Below are positions 1 through 7,501 of a stretch of 22,464 nt of DNA, piece by piece. Under the pieces are notes generated by a model that was not told where the DNA came from, made no database searches, and saw only the letters and a list, made by a program, of their open reading frames with translations. The DNA comes from JBGPIK01 sp041484845 (GTDB lineage Bacteria > Desulfobacterota > Binatia > UBA9968): the NCBI GenBank assembly GCA_041484845.1, contig JBGPIK010000056.1, positions 1-22,464 on the forward strand, read 5' to 3'. Position 1 is the stretch's first letter. Every line of letters starts with the position of its first letter. The position numbers were made by a program, and so were the translations under genes.

Positions 1-322
1 CTGGCCTCAAGGTCGACTTACTTTAACCCTCGGTCTCAATGATACCGTCAGAGCCACGTTGTTGCATTATCTCGGCGCTCTGGGTTACGCAGCTTGAACT
101 GTCAAAACCCGAAATTTTATGCAACGTTAAGGTTGACTACGCCAACATCAACCGTTACAAACCTGAAAAACAGTCGCAGGTATATCGGATTCAACGCGAC
201 CGAAAATTGATTGACAACTCGTTGATCGAAAGACTAAATCCCGCACTACCATGATTTGGGTAAATGGTAATATCACTGGTTAGTAGACTCAATGGTTAGC
301 CCACTGAGTATCCGGAGGCATA
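1..322. other. Intergenic or unassigned left edge
   Basis: I see no supportable gene here. A 71-codon open frame at 39-254 has no ribosome binding site, no recognisable motif and an atypical composition. The region is AT-richer than the gene that follows. The only functional element is the ribosome binding site GGAGG at 314-318, which serves the VOC gene starting at 323. Confidence 0.5.
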
Positions 323-745
323 ATGATGAAACAAGAAACGAACACTGCTCCCATCCCTATCTCGGGCCTTGCCCACATTGGCGTTCGCGTGCACGACCTA
401 GAGCGATCGGTGCGTTTCTACGAACTACTCGGCTTCACGAAGACCGTCGGTCCGATCGGTCCGGAGCCCGTGGCGATCCTCGATCACCCGTCGGGATTGG
501 AAGTGAACCTCGTGCTCAACGCGCCGAACGCGAACGAGCCGAACATCCTCATGGATGTACCCGAGAAGCACCCAGGAATCACTCACTTTGCACTCTTGTG
601 TTCCGACATCATGGCTGCGAAGGAGCGGCTAGAGGCGGCTGGCATCCCGCTGAGTGGCGGGCCTGTCCGCTTCATGCCCGGGGCGCAGGGGATCTTCGTG
701 CGCGATCCGGACCGCAATGTGATTGAGCTGCACCAGCGCGGCTAA
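323..745 (+). CDS. VOC superfamily protein (glyoxalase/extradiol dioxygenase fold)
   Basis: A 140-aa single-unit VOC protein. The two beta-alpha-beta-beta-beta modules are visible: LAHIGVRVHDLERSVRFYE (about 16-34) opens the first, and GITHFALLCSD (85-95) opens the second. Candidate metal ligands are His18, Glu60, His88 and Glu135 (in NVIELHQRG), the usual positions for glyoxalase I-like and extradiol dioxygenase-like members. The DPDRN signature near 128-132 precedes the last ligand. The start is set by GGAGG seven bases upstream of the first ATG; a second ATG follows directly. The family includes isomerases, dioxygenases and thiol transferases, so the substrate cannot be told. It stands alone, with over 500 bp to the next gene. 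Confidence 0.88.
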   Translation: MMKQETNTAPIPISGLAHIGVRVHDLERSVRFYELLGFTKTVGPIGPEPVAILDHPSGLEVNLVLNAPNANEPNILMDVPEKHPGITHFALLCSDIMAAKERLEAAGIPLSGGPVRFMPGAQGIFVRDPDRNVIELHQRG

Positions 746-1341
746 CTTCAGGTGGAAAGGCCGGGCCATGAGTTCCGTATCATCGTTGACCGTCGTGCTC
801 GCCCTCCGTTCACCAAGACGTTATGGCTGTAATTGAATTGATTTCTTCAACGACCAAATCCTCTGGATAGAAGTCCAAAAACTCTACTTGGGGCTGGACC
901 GGTGTTTTGGCTGTCGTGCTCGCTAAGAAATAAATGATTCTTTGTTCCGGGACTTACTTGGTACGCAGAAAATAACCCAATGATCGTGCGAGGGGGTAGT
1001 TTAACAGGGGATTAAATGTCGGCCTCCGCGAACCTGCATGTAGAATGCGTTTCCTGAGCAAAAAACCCCATTCTCGTTCGGGCCGATTCCTTCGGCTGCG
1101 GTTCCGGCTAGCAGGCCGAAGCGATTGTTTGACAGCCCAGCAACTCCAGTGGTATGCGTCAGTCATTGTTTGCGAGGCCGCATCATGAGGGGCTCCGTTG
1201 TTCGCTTCGTTATCCTGTTTCTTCTGCTGTTCCACCTAGGTTCTGATTTGCATGGGGTGGCGATTCTAGGGGACATTTTATGCATCCCTCAACCCGTGTC
1301 AAGAACGTTGACATTGCCGAGGTCAGCCGCCTGGGAATAGT
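746..1341. other. Long intergenic stretch with gene-like scraps
   Basis: No convincing gene. A frame beginning ATG at 823 (MAVIELISSTTKSSG) ends at a TAG after 15 codons. It recalls the N-terminus of small beta-strand proteins such as dodecin, but the rest is not recognisable. A 51-codon frame at 1185-1340 starts with an Arg/Val/hydrophobic run like a signal peptide, and its stop lies one base before the ATG of the next gene. Neither is strong enough to call. Confidence 0.4.
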
Positions 1342-1998
1342 ATGAGGAAGCTGGTTAACGTTCTCGCCCTCCTAGTTTGCCTCTCTGGTCACGGCCTTGC
1401 ACAAACTCCTGCTGCGAGTCCAATAAGCGACATTGAATACGAAGTCTTAGCTGCCGTGCTGGCTCAAGAGTTGAATTCCCCATCTCCTGGTTGGGTCATG
1501 CTGGCTCCTTTCACGGCAACCTTCGAATGCAATCCTCCAGCGCACAATGGACTATCCTTTGGCGCCTGCGGTGGCATGTGCACTCAGGATCAGACGCCCG
1601 AGGAAATGCTTCTCCGGGTACAGGCTGCGATTCCGTTGGTATCATCGGATTTAACAGCCGACTTGCTTCGAAAGACCCAGCAATCAGCCCCGATAACCCG
1701 AACACTTCCCATTCCAGTGAAACAGTTCGTGGTGGATCTTAGCGGAGCCACCAAACCGCCGTACCAGGGGAGTCCGGATCTTGCTTTCTACCCCTCACGA
1801 GTCGGTCTCAACTCCGAACACAACCGAGCACTTGTGTATGCGGGGGTGATCAGTTGGGCAGATGCAGCGCATTCACTAGGCAAGTTTCTTTACCTCGAAA
1901 AGACCGATAGTCAATGGACGATTAAGGGCAATCTGAGAGTCTGGAGCCTCGTGCCAAAATCAACTGGCGCTGAGCCGAACAGTACACCGTCACCGTAG
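1342..1998 (+). CDS. Secreted hypothetical protein with three cysteines
   Basis: 218 aa. Residues 1-21 form a signal peptide: basic MRK, a hydrophobic core LVNVLALLVCLSGHGLA, then an AxA-like cleavage site before QTPAAS. The mature part has Cys63, Cys76 and Cys80 (FECN, ACGGMC) and ends with a Pro/Ser-rich tail. The segment SRVGLN-to-ALVYAG (about 152-168), followed by FLYLEKTDSQWTIKG (182-196), resembles the C-terminus of a recurrent family of exported bacterial proteins that end in SRVGFN-x-ALVYV and a 'LEK-DG-W' strand; this is recalled similarity, not a search result. Function is unknown. The start lacks a strong ribosome binding site. The upstream 51-codon frame stops one base before this ATG, so coupled translation is possible. 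No neighbours share its strand closely. Confidence 0.62.
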   Translation: MRKLVNVLALLVCLSGHGLAQTPAASPISDIEYEVLAAVLAQELNSPSPGWVMLAPFTATFECNPPAHNGLSFGACGGMCTQDQTPEEMLLRVQAAIPLVSSDLTADLLRKTQQSAPITRTLPIPVKQFVVDLSGATKPPYQGSPDLAFYPSRVGLNSEHNRALVYAGVISWADAAHSLGKFLYLEKTDSQWTIKGNLRVWSLVPKSTGAEPNSTPSP

Positions 1999-2654
1999 AG
2001 GTATTAACATTGAAATTCGAAATGGGCAGTGATCAGTTAAGGGGAGCTTTAAAGGGTACGTTGTTGACTAAATTGACAAGCTCCTGCCCTTTGGGTTGAG
2101 AACTCCAGAGACGCCCTAACTTGACAGTTTGACCTGTCGGCAGATGTTGTCAATATAGGCAACAACATTATATATCACCACATACCCTGGCTCTATAGCC
2201 CTAGTTTTTCATAATAGTCGCACTTCAAGCGAGAAGCCTCCCGGTGAGACGATAAAAATCGATCACCAAGACTTTTAGCGAGGGCTAAAAAAGGGGTCAT
2301 TCTGTTTTTCCGATCGAAGACTCCCAACCTGCCTAATGAAGTCAAGCGTATAAATAAACACGGCACAGAGGCCGCAATGTACCATTGACGAAATCAAAAA
2401 GTAGAATGTCCCTTTTCTTGGACCAGTTCAATCCTGCGGTGTGCGTTGTCACTTCGCCTAGATATACTGCGGGCCAATATCTGGATACACCGCCAAAATG
2501 GCAACATACCGGATTAATATCCTTGACAGGATCTTGACAACTGGGGGATATTTCGAGCGGTTTCGTTCTTATAGAATCGAAAAGAGAAAACGTGATACAC
2601 CACCGGACATTCGGCAGTAGACTTAGCGTGCCACGAAATCAAAAGGAGGCAGCT
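1999..2654. other. Long intergenic region, AT-rich
   Basis: About 650 bp without a gene. It contains one inverted-repeat element (listed separately at 2289-2416). Two TTGACA boxes, 2523-2528 and 2534-2539, lie upstream of the binding protein gene at 2655, but neither has a well-spaced TATAAT-like box; GATATT at 2548 is 19 bp from the first. The actual promoter of the downstream gene therefore cannot be fixed. Confidence 0.45.
2289..2416. repeat. REP/MITE-like inverted repeat pair
   Basis: The left arm 2289-2309 (AAAAGGGGTCATTCTG then a T run) and right arm 2396-2416 (an A run, then AGAATGTCCCTTTT) are reverse complements with a few mismatches and one indel over about 21 bases. They enclose about 86 bases of noncoding DNA. 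The layout fits a small palindromic repeat element. Arms of this type (AGAATG next to CCC and a T run) are reminiscent of REP sequences mobilised by REP-associated tyrosine transposases, but no transposase is present here. Confidence 0.5.
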
Positions 2655-3479
2655 ATGATGAGACGTGCAGTTTTAATGTTGACGTTAACGCTCGCCCTAT
2701 CGATTTCACTAGGGCTTATCGACACCGTGAATGCCCAGCAATCGGCTGATCCGCGCGTCGCGGATATCGTGCGGACAGGCAAACTTCGAGCTGGGGTCGG
2801 CGTTGTCGCCCCGCACTGGGCGGTCAAAGACACAGCGACCGGTGAGTTGCGGGGGGTGGCAGTGGATATCGCGCGCGAATTGGCAAAGCGCCTCGGGGTT
2901 GAGTTGGTGATGGTTGAATATCCAAGCCCTCCCAGCGTCCTCGATGGCTTGACGACCGGCGCGTGGGACGTCGGATTTCTAGCGATCGATCCGTCTCGGG
3001 CAGCTTTGGTGGACTTCTCTCCCCCTTATTTGCAAATAGACGCGACCTATTTGGTGCAAGGCAACTCCCCGATTCGCAACATCAGTGATGCCGACCAGCC
3101 GGGCGTTCGCATCGCGGTCACGCGCAAGAGCGTTGAGGAAATCGTTTTAGGCCGAATGCTGAAGCGAGCTGACCTGAGGAGCGTTGACACTATACCGGCG
3201 GGGTTCGAGCTACTACGCACCGGAAATGCCGATGCACTGGCAGTCCCTCGGCCTGCTGCCCTTCAGTTTTCGGCCCAGTTGCCTGGCTCTCGCGTGCTCG
3301 CGGATCGATTCCATACTACCTCAGGAGCCATGGCGGTTCCGAAAGGCCAGGCTGGACGGCTCGCTTACATCAGCGAGTTCATCGAACAGGCCAAAGCCTC
3401 CGGGCTGGTGAAGAGCGCCATCGAGCACGTCGGCGTGCGCGGAGTTCAGGTAGCACCCGCGGGGAAAGCCGAGGACTGA
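2655..3479 (+). CDS. Periplasmic solute-binding protein, family 3 (amino-acid type)
   Basis: 274 aa. The ATG at 2655 is chosen over a longer frame from 2592 because AAAGGAGG lies seven bases before it and a typical signal peptide follows (MMRRAVLMLTLTLALSISLG, cleavage near VNAQQ). The mature protein shows the SBP_bac_3 pattern: RTGKLRAGVGV (40-50), GELRGVAVDIARELAKRLG (63-81), LTTGAWDVGFLAIDPSRA (99-116), and the DFSPPYLQID strand (120-129), which in this family carries ligand contacts. The second-lobe hinge is VRIAVTRKSVEE (151-162). Such proteins capture amino acids or related polar solutes for ABC importers. No permease or ATPase gene lies nearby, which is unusual for this family. The polar ligand cannot be named. 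Confidence 0.88.
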   Translation: MMRRAVLMLTLTLALSISLGLIDTVNAQQSADPRVADIVRTGKLRAGVGVVAPHWAVKDTATGELRGVAVDIARELAKRLGVELVMVEYPSPPSVLDGLTTGAWDVGFLAIDPSRAALVDFSPPYLQIDATYLVQGNSPIRNISDADQPGVRIAVTRKSVEEIVLGRMLKRADLRSVDTIPAGFELLRTGNADALAVPRPAALQFSAQLPGSRVLADRFHTTSGAMAVPKGQAGRLAYISEFIEQAKASGLVKSAIEHVGVRGVQVAPAGKAED

Positions 3480-3629
3480 TTAGAGTGAGCGTCAGTGCGG
3501 CAGTGGAAATGAGAAGCATCCTCTGGATGCCGGCCGTTCGTGTTTCTGACGGCAACGCTAACCCAGTCGATGCAGCGGCCGGGCCGCGACCAGGCAATAC
3601 GCGTGTGGACGGCCCGCCGCTGATTTCCG
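3480..3629. other. Intergenic spacer, no gene seen
   Basis: Downstream of the family-3 binding protein. Frames through this stretch lack ribosome binding sites and recognisable motifs. I see no clear hairpin followed by a T run that would end the upstream transcript. Confidence 0.4.
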
Positions 3630-3803
3630 ATGTTAGAGCGCGACGTGAACGCCATGCGATTCCGAGCCAAGTACGTCTGCGCATCGGAGAATGGTGATTA
3701 CTATCAGGTCGCGTTCGAAAATACCGATCCAGCCGGCGATGCGGCCGACGTGGATGTCCCTGCTAAGCGCGTGAACGAAGCTCTTCTTCGGGAACGTGCT
3801 TAG
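3630..3803 (+). CDS. Small hypothetical protein, possibly a truncated gene
   Basis: 57 codons, with an internal ATG at 3654 giving 49 residues. The peptide after the internal Met, MRFRAKYVCASENGDYYQVA, has a strongly protein-like look: alternating beta-strand pattern, with an acidic middle and an amphipathic end VPAKRVNEALLRERA. The motif GDYYQVAFE recalls a family of small bacterial proteins that carry a Y-YQVSFE strand, but the C-terminal half of that family is not seen here, so this could be a remnant. There is no good ribosome binding site upstream. Its TAG stop (3801-3803) directly abuts the stop of the opposing gene at 3804. Confidence 0.35.
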   Translation: MLERDVNAMRFRAKYVCASENGDYYQVAFENTDPAGDAADVDVPAKRVNEALLRERA

Positions 3804-4235
3804 TCATCTTCTCACGGAGAGATGCCAGCAGCGGCGACACTGGCGGGCGCCGAAAGCTTTGCGGCCGCTGCACGCCGGGCAACGGTAGGCTCGGGGATTT
3901 TTCCTGCTCCTATCAACTGACCTGAGCGGGCTCAGAACCAGCCGCAATTCGCGCACCTCCTCTTCGCTCGCTCGTTCCGGGCATTCGCGGCTGCGCCGCA
4001 GCCAGGGCCAGAGAAACGGCACATTCTCGGGCTTTGTGGTCGTTATCATCTTGAGCTGCCTGAGGCTTCCGCACCCGAGTTCTTTCTGAAGCTCGGCGCA
4101 CTTCAGGACGGCCATACCGCTCAGTTTCATGGGACACCAGACCATTCCGGTCGGATAGTTCCACTGGTCTGCCGCAATCCGCTCGACAGAGCCCCGACTC
4201 TTCCACAGTTCCGCTTTTCTGGTTACCCCGGACAT
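3804..4235 (-). CDS. Hypothetical cysteine-rich (zinc-ribbon-like) protein
   Basis: 143 aa, not recognised as a named family. Eight cysteines fall in two groups: Cys34, Cys46, Cys55 and Cys85 (WCPMK, KCAEL, GCGSL, ECPER), and Cys119, Cys122, Cys133 and Cys136 (YRCPACSGRKAFGARQCRRC). The second group is a CxxC-x10-CxxC zinc ribbon by pattern; the first could be a second metal site. The middle is basic with an acidic helix (ASEEEVRELRLVLS). Codon choice looks coding. The ATG overlaps the end of an upstream frame (4223-4408) by 13 bases, and no strong ribosome binding site is seen, so translation may be coupled or start further in, for example at Met31. A role in nucleic acid or protein contact is only inference. 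Confidence 0.5.
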   Translation of the reverse strand: MSGVTRKAELWKSRGSVERIAADQWNYPTGMVWCPMKLSGMAVLKCAELQKELGCGSLRQLKMITTTKPENVPFLWPWLRRSRECPERASEEEVRELRLVLSPLRSVDRSRKNPRAYRCPACSGRKAFGARQCRRCWHLSVRR

Positions 4236-4408
4236 TTTTCAAAATACAAAGTGTTTGCTCCCTTAGTATGCGTAAAATCGTTGGGATCGCAACCCGCACC
4301 TTTCACTCGGTACAATTCCGAGCCAGCCTCGAGCTCCGCGAAATTTAAAATTTCCATGCGCCGGCCCGTTGAGTCTGGTACCACGTTGTAACCGTTAGCG
4401 CGTTTCAA
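4223..4408 (-). CDS. Possible small ORF upstream of the cysteine-rich gene
   Basis: 61 codons from a TTG, or 44 from the ATG that begins MEILNFAELEAGSELYRVKG. The sequence looks protein-like and includes the segment GAGCDPNDFTHTKGANTLYF, but I do not recognise it. It ends 13 bases inside the start of the cysteine-rich gene at 4235, in another frame. It may be a coupled upstream ORF or the front part of one gene split by a frameshift. No strong ribosome binding site is visible at either start. Confidence 0.25.
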   Translation of the reverse strand: MKRANGYNVVPDSTGRRMEILNFAELEAGSELYRVKGAGCDPNDFTHTKGANTLYFEKCPG

Positions 4409-4431
4409 TCTTTTTCGTTGTTACTTTGATG

Positions 4432-4449
4432 TTTTCGCAATTGCGAAAA
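4432..4449. promoter_or_regulatory. 18-bp perfect palindrome, likely operator
   Basis: TTTTCGCAATTGCGAAAA is an uninterrupted two-fold symmetric sequence, and the outer A/T bases extend the symmetry. AT-rich ends with a GC-containing core of this length are typical of binding sites for dimeric helix-turn-helix regulators. It lies 24 bp upstream of the minus-strand frame starting at 4408 and 236 bp upstream of the gene at 4685. No regulator gene with a helix-turn-helix is evident in the window. Confidence 0.4.
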
Positions 4450-4684
4450 TGACAAAATGTGACGAATAATTTCAATTCCGCATGTTTGATGCGGTATTCA
4501 CGAAAGCAGCAAGCGCGTCAACGAGCCTGCGTGCTTCGTGCGGATGTTTCTGCCTGTATCGAGCGTTTGTTCCGTCGGTGAACCGGTATTCTGATTCGAA
4601 AGGTTAAAACCGCCGCGACCACCTAACGGATCAGCACAGGCAAATGCTATATTTCACGAGTGTGATCGGGAAGAGCGAAAACGC

Positions 4685-5374
4685 ATGGACTTCAGAAGTG
4701 TGGTTACAACGCTGAACCATCTACTCGTGATAAAGCAGCCTGATGTCTTTAACAGCTCGTGGATAGTGAAACATGCGCCGCGTTGTTATCGCTTCATTCG
4801 GCAGAATCTCCGCAGAGAATTCGGCGGGATAGACTGGGATCGGCTTACGTATGCGTTAGACCGGAAATTTCAGAGACGGTGGACCCCCGCGAAGATTAAG
4901 CAGAATCCCATCCCGTACGAAGATCGTTATGAAGTCGCGACGATATTGAAAATCTACCGGAGTGAAATGTACGTGCTTATCGCTCCTTCAAACGAACAGG
5001 ATAGACGGACCAGAGACGTCATTGTCGTCAGCTTCGTCCGGCTCGCTCAGAAAGGGAATGTTCTGGCTCGGCAAGAATTAATGGAATTCATTCGGTACAT
5101 CATTGATGATTGGATAGAGCGGTATGACTTTCTCTCGCGCTGGCGAGGATATGAAGAGGAGATCCAAAAGCAGGTAGCCGGATGTATTCGTCGCTACCGC
5201 TATACGGGCTCATTTTTGAATTATCTTTTCCGTACACTTGAATGCGTAGGGAGAGGCATCCAGCCGATGTTCGCATGCAAAGCGGATGAAAATAAAAGCG
5301 AGCTTGTTTGTATCGGTGAGCAAACGCGATATTTTGAGAATGAACGGGCGGAGACTATCGATCGTTCCACGTAG
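4685..5374 (+). CDS. Hypothetical protein with sigma-70 region 2-like segment
   Basis: 229 aa, basic N-terminal half. The stretch from VVSFVRLAQKGNVLARQELM to FLNYLFRTLECVGRGI (about 113-191) follows the order seen in sigma-70 region 2: 'LV-LAQ-KGD-EA-EEL', an aromatic/Trp helix (DDWIERYDFLSRW), a bundle equivalent to 'EIvQevf-rv-r' (EEEIQKQVAGCIRRYRY), then 'GSFLNYLFRTL', like the common 'gsF-aWLyriarN'. The N-terminal 110 residues match nothing I know, and no region 4 helix-turn-helix follows; the protein ends with a charged tail. It may be an unusual ECF-like sigma factor fragment, or a structural relative with another job. The start is preceded by GGGAAGAG about 9 bases upstream. No anti-sigma gene is adjacent. 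Confidence 0.6.
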   Translation: MDFRSVVTTLNHLLVIKQPDVFNSSWIVKHAPRCYRFIRQNLRREFGGIDWDRLTYALDRKFQRRWTPAKIKQNPIPYEDRYEVATILKIYRSEMYVLIAPSNEQDRRTRDVIVVSFVRLAQKGNVLARQELMEFIRYIIDDWIERYDFLSRWRGYEEEIQKQVAGCIRRYRYTGSFLNYLFRTLECVGRGIQPMFACKADENKSELVCIGEQTRYFENERAETIDRST

Positions 5375-5434
5375 AAAGTCTCGCTCGACACGGTCTCATA
5401 GCTTGAATTTGCCGGCGACTCAAAAGGAGGATCT

Positions 5435-5884
5435 ATGCCACGGGTGACGTCATTGGGCCATGTGGGCCTCTATGTGCGCGACATTGAACGTTCCAAGGCA
5501 TTTTATCGCGACATACTTGGGCTGGAGATTAGCGACGAGAATCCCAAGACGGGCAGCACATTCATGACCGCCAAGGGCCGGCTGAAAGAGCACCATGAAT
5601 TGCTGTTGATGCCGGGCCGAGAGGACGGCAAGGTGGTTCAACAAATTTCTTTCCATTGCGCCAGCCTCGCCGATGTCAAAGAGTTTTATCGCGTCTTTTT
5701 GGAGCACAAGGTGCCTGTCATTCGCACCGTCAGCCACGGCAATGCCGTCGGCGTCTACTTTAAAGACCCGGACGGCAACCAGGTCGAAGTGTACTGGCAG
5801 ACCGGCGTCGATTGGTCCCAACCTTTCGGCAAGAACGTGGACTTGACGGCGAGCGATGAGGAAATTATCGCAAATCTGACTTGA
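5435..5884 (+). CDS. VOC family protein, extradiol-dioxygenase-like
   Basis: 149 aa. AAAAGGAGG lies six bases before the ATG. Module one opens with SLGHVGLYVRDIERSKAFYR (6-25). ISFHCASLADVKEFYRVF (71-88) opens module two. HGNAVGVYFKDPDGNQVEVY (101-120) is the classic signature preceding the last metal ligand. Candidate ligands are His9, His54 or Glu55, His74 and Glu118. The HG-x-YF-DPDGN-E pattern is closest to catechol 2,3-dioxygenase or biphenyl-diol dioxygenase-like single-unit members, but glyoxalase-type activity cannot be excluded. It could act on an aromatic diol in the same catabolic setting as the other enzymes in the window. It is 60 bp downstream of the sigma-like gene and on the same strand. 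Confidence 0.9.
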   Translation: MPRVTSLGHVGLYVRDIERSKAFYRDILGLEISDENPKTGSTFMTAKGRLKEHHELLLMPGREDGKVVQQISFHCASLADVKEFYRVFLEHKVPVIRTVSHGNAVGVYFKDPDGNQVEVYWQTGVDWSQPFGKNVDLTASDEEIIANLT

Positions 5885-5964
5885 GAAACAGTAAGTAATC
5901 TTCCACCGGGTTAAGTTTCGGTTAACGCTGTTGCTCCGATGAGGTCATAAGACGGAGGACAAAA

Positions 5965-6033
5965 ATGGGGATGCGAAGCGTTACGCGGCCTTGGGAAACT
6001 TTTGTCGATCCCGCTTTTCCCGCCACAAGGTGA
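5965..6033 (+). CDS. Possible 22-aa micro-ORF with strong ribosome binding site
   Basis: GGAGG at 5954-5958 stands six bases before ATG 5965, and the frame runs 22 codons (MGMRSVTRPWETFVDPAFPA and two more residues) to TGA at 6031. The well-placed ribosome binding site is unexpected in a gap between convergent genes. It may be a micro-protein, or the surviving front end of a lost gene. There is no other support. Confidence 0.22.
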   Translation: MGMRSVTRPWETFVDPAFPATR

Positions 6034-6064
6034 GGCGCGGTACTTTGGGCTCTGACCTCGAGAT

Positions 6065-6095
6065 CTCGACGGGACGCCTACGGCAGGCCGTCGAG
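6065..6095. terminator. Hairpin between convergent genes
   Basis: CTCGACGG (6065-6072) and CCGTCGAG (6088-6095) form a perfect 8-bp stem. The 15-base loop can itself pair as GCC/GGC. It lies about 50 bases beyond the stop of the minus-strand citrate synthase and 180 bases beyond the VOC gene. No T run follows in either direction, so it is at best an atypical terminator. Confidence 0.3.
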
Positions 6096-6145
6096 TCTCT
6101 CGAGTGAAACGCTTTGGCGATTAATAAAAAACTCTAGCGTTGCTC

Positions 6146-7501
6146 TTACGCGGCCCTCTTCGGTTTGGTCGGGCCGGTCTTTCCCGAAGCCATTTCCCTT
6201 TGCTCAATCCCGACGTAACTTCGCTGCTCCTCTCCCGAATAGACCTGACGTGGCCGGGAGATCTTCTGCTCGCCATCCAAAAGCATCTCCTCCCACTGAG
6301 CGAACCAGCCCGAGGTGCGCGGAATAGCGAAAAGCACCGGGAACATTTCCATCGGGAATCCCATCGCCTGGTAAATAATGCCGGAATAAAAGTCGACATT
6401 AGGATAGAGTTTCCGCTTGATGAAGTACTCGTCTTCCAACGCGATCCGCTCAAGCTCGATCGCGATGTCGAGTAAGGGATTTTTTCCCGTAACCTCGAAT
6501 ACATCGTCGGCTATGCGCTTGATGATTTTAGCCCGTGGATCATAGTTTTTGTAAACCCTGTGACCGAAACCCATCAGCTTACCGTCACCCGCCTTCACCT
6601 TCTTGATGAATTCTGGAACCTTGTCCTTCGAGCCGATCTCGCCGAGCATCCTCAGTACGGCTTCGTTTGCGCCCCCATGAAGTGGCCCGTAAAGAGCCGC
6701 GGCTGCCGCGGCCACCGCACAATAGGGATCTACCTGAGAGCTTCCGACACAGCGCATTGCATTGGTGCCGCAGTTCTGCTCGTGATCCGCATGCAGGATG
6801 AAAAGAACATCGAGGGCCTTTTCCAGGACCGGATTCGGTTTGTATTTCACCTCGGTCATCTTAAAAAGCATGTTTAGAAAGTTTCCTGTGTAGCTCAGAT
6901 CGTTGTCGGGATAGGCATAGGGCAGTCCGAGGCTGTGACGGTAAGCGAAAGCGGCAAGCGTAGGCATCTTGCCGACAAGCCGATAGCTCTGCATCTTGCG
7001 GGATCCGGCATCGAAGATATGTTTGGCATCGGGATAAAAGGTGGAGAGCGCTGCAACGGTACTTACCAACATTCCCATGGGATGGGCATCGTAGTGAAAA
7101 CCATCCATGAACTTCTTGATGTTTTCGTGGAACATCGTGTGCCAAGTAATGTCATGCGTCCATGTATCGAGCTGCGCCTTTGCAGGCAACTCTCCATAAA
7201 GGATGAGATAGGCGGTCTCGAGATACGTACTCTTCTCCGCTAACTCCTCGATAGGATAGCCCCGATAACGCAAAATTCCCTTATCGCCATCGATAAAGGT
7301 AATCGTGCTCTGACAGGAAGCCGTGTTCATAAACGCGGGGTCGTAGGTCATCAGGCCGAAGTCGTCCTCTGAAACCTTGACTTGTCTTAAGTCCGACGCC
7401 CGGACCGCCGCTCCATCTAAAGGGTATGTCCCGTAAGAAATAGGTATTTCGTAGCTCTTGCCGGTGCGGTTATCGATCACAGTAATGCTATCCTTTGCCA
7501 T
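6146..7501 (-). CDS. gltA: Citrate synthase
   Basis: 451 aa, slightly longer than the E. coli enzyme. It condenses acetyl-CoA with oxaloacetate to citrate, the entry step of the TCA cycle, in the cytoplasm. The three catalytic residues are in place: His275 in GPLHGGANEA, His314 in GFGHRVYKNYDPRA and Asp370 in NVDFYSG. HADHEQNCGTNAMR (237-250) and the C-terminal IPRTSGWFAQWEEM (393-406) are also typical. The N-terminal beta-rich domain (1-60) is that of the hexameric, type II bacterial form, which in Gram-negatives is NADH-sensitive. AGGAGGTGA lies just before the ATG, the strongest ribosome binding site in the window. The Lys/Pro-rich tail (GKTGPTKPKRAA) extends past the usual end. It is monocistronic as far as can be seen. 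A 2-methylcitrate synthase is less likely given the full-length N-terminal domain. Confidence 0.97.
   Translation of the reverse strand: MAKDSITVIDNRTGKSYEIPISYGTYPLDGAAVRASDLRQVKVSEDDFGLMTYDPAFMNTASCQSTITFIDGDKGILRYRGYPIEELAEKSTYLETAYLILYGELPAKAQLDTWTHDITWHTMFHENIKKFMDGFHYDAHPMGMLVSTVAALSTFYPDAKHIFDAGSRKMQSYRLVGKMPTLAAFAYRHSLGLPYAYPDNDLSYTGNFLNMLFKMTEVKYKPNPVLEKALDVLFILHADHEQNCGTNAMRCVGSSQVDPYCAVAAAAAALYGPLHGGANEAVLRMLGEIGSKDKVPEFIKKVKAGDGKLMGFGHRVYKNYDPRAKIIKRIADDVFEVTGKNPLLDIAIELERIALEDEYFIKRKLYPNVDFYSGIIYQAMGFPMEMFPVLFAIPRTSGWFAQWEEMLLDGEQKISRPRQVYSGEEQRSYVGIEQREMASGKTGPTKPKRAA

Noticed and set aside
39..254. 71-codon frame at the left edge
   Set aside because: No ribosome binding site, no motif and no recognisable similarity.
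823..867. Dodecin-like start MAVIELISSTTKSSG
   Set aside because: Stops after 15 codons and the downstream frame is not dodecin-like; resemblance is too short to count.
1185..1340. 51-codon frame with signal-like start, ending one base before the gene at 1342
   Set aside because: Could be a coupled leader, but weak ribosome binding site and no recognisable mature part; left as a note.
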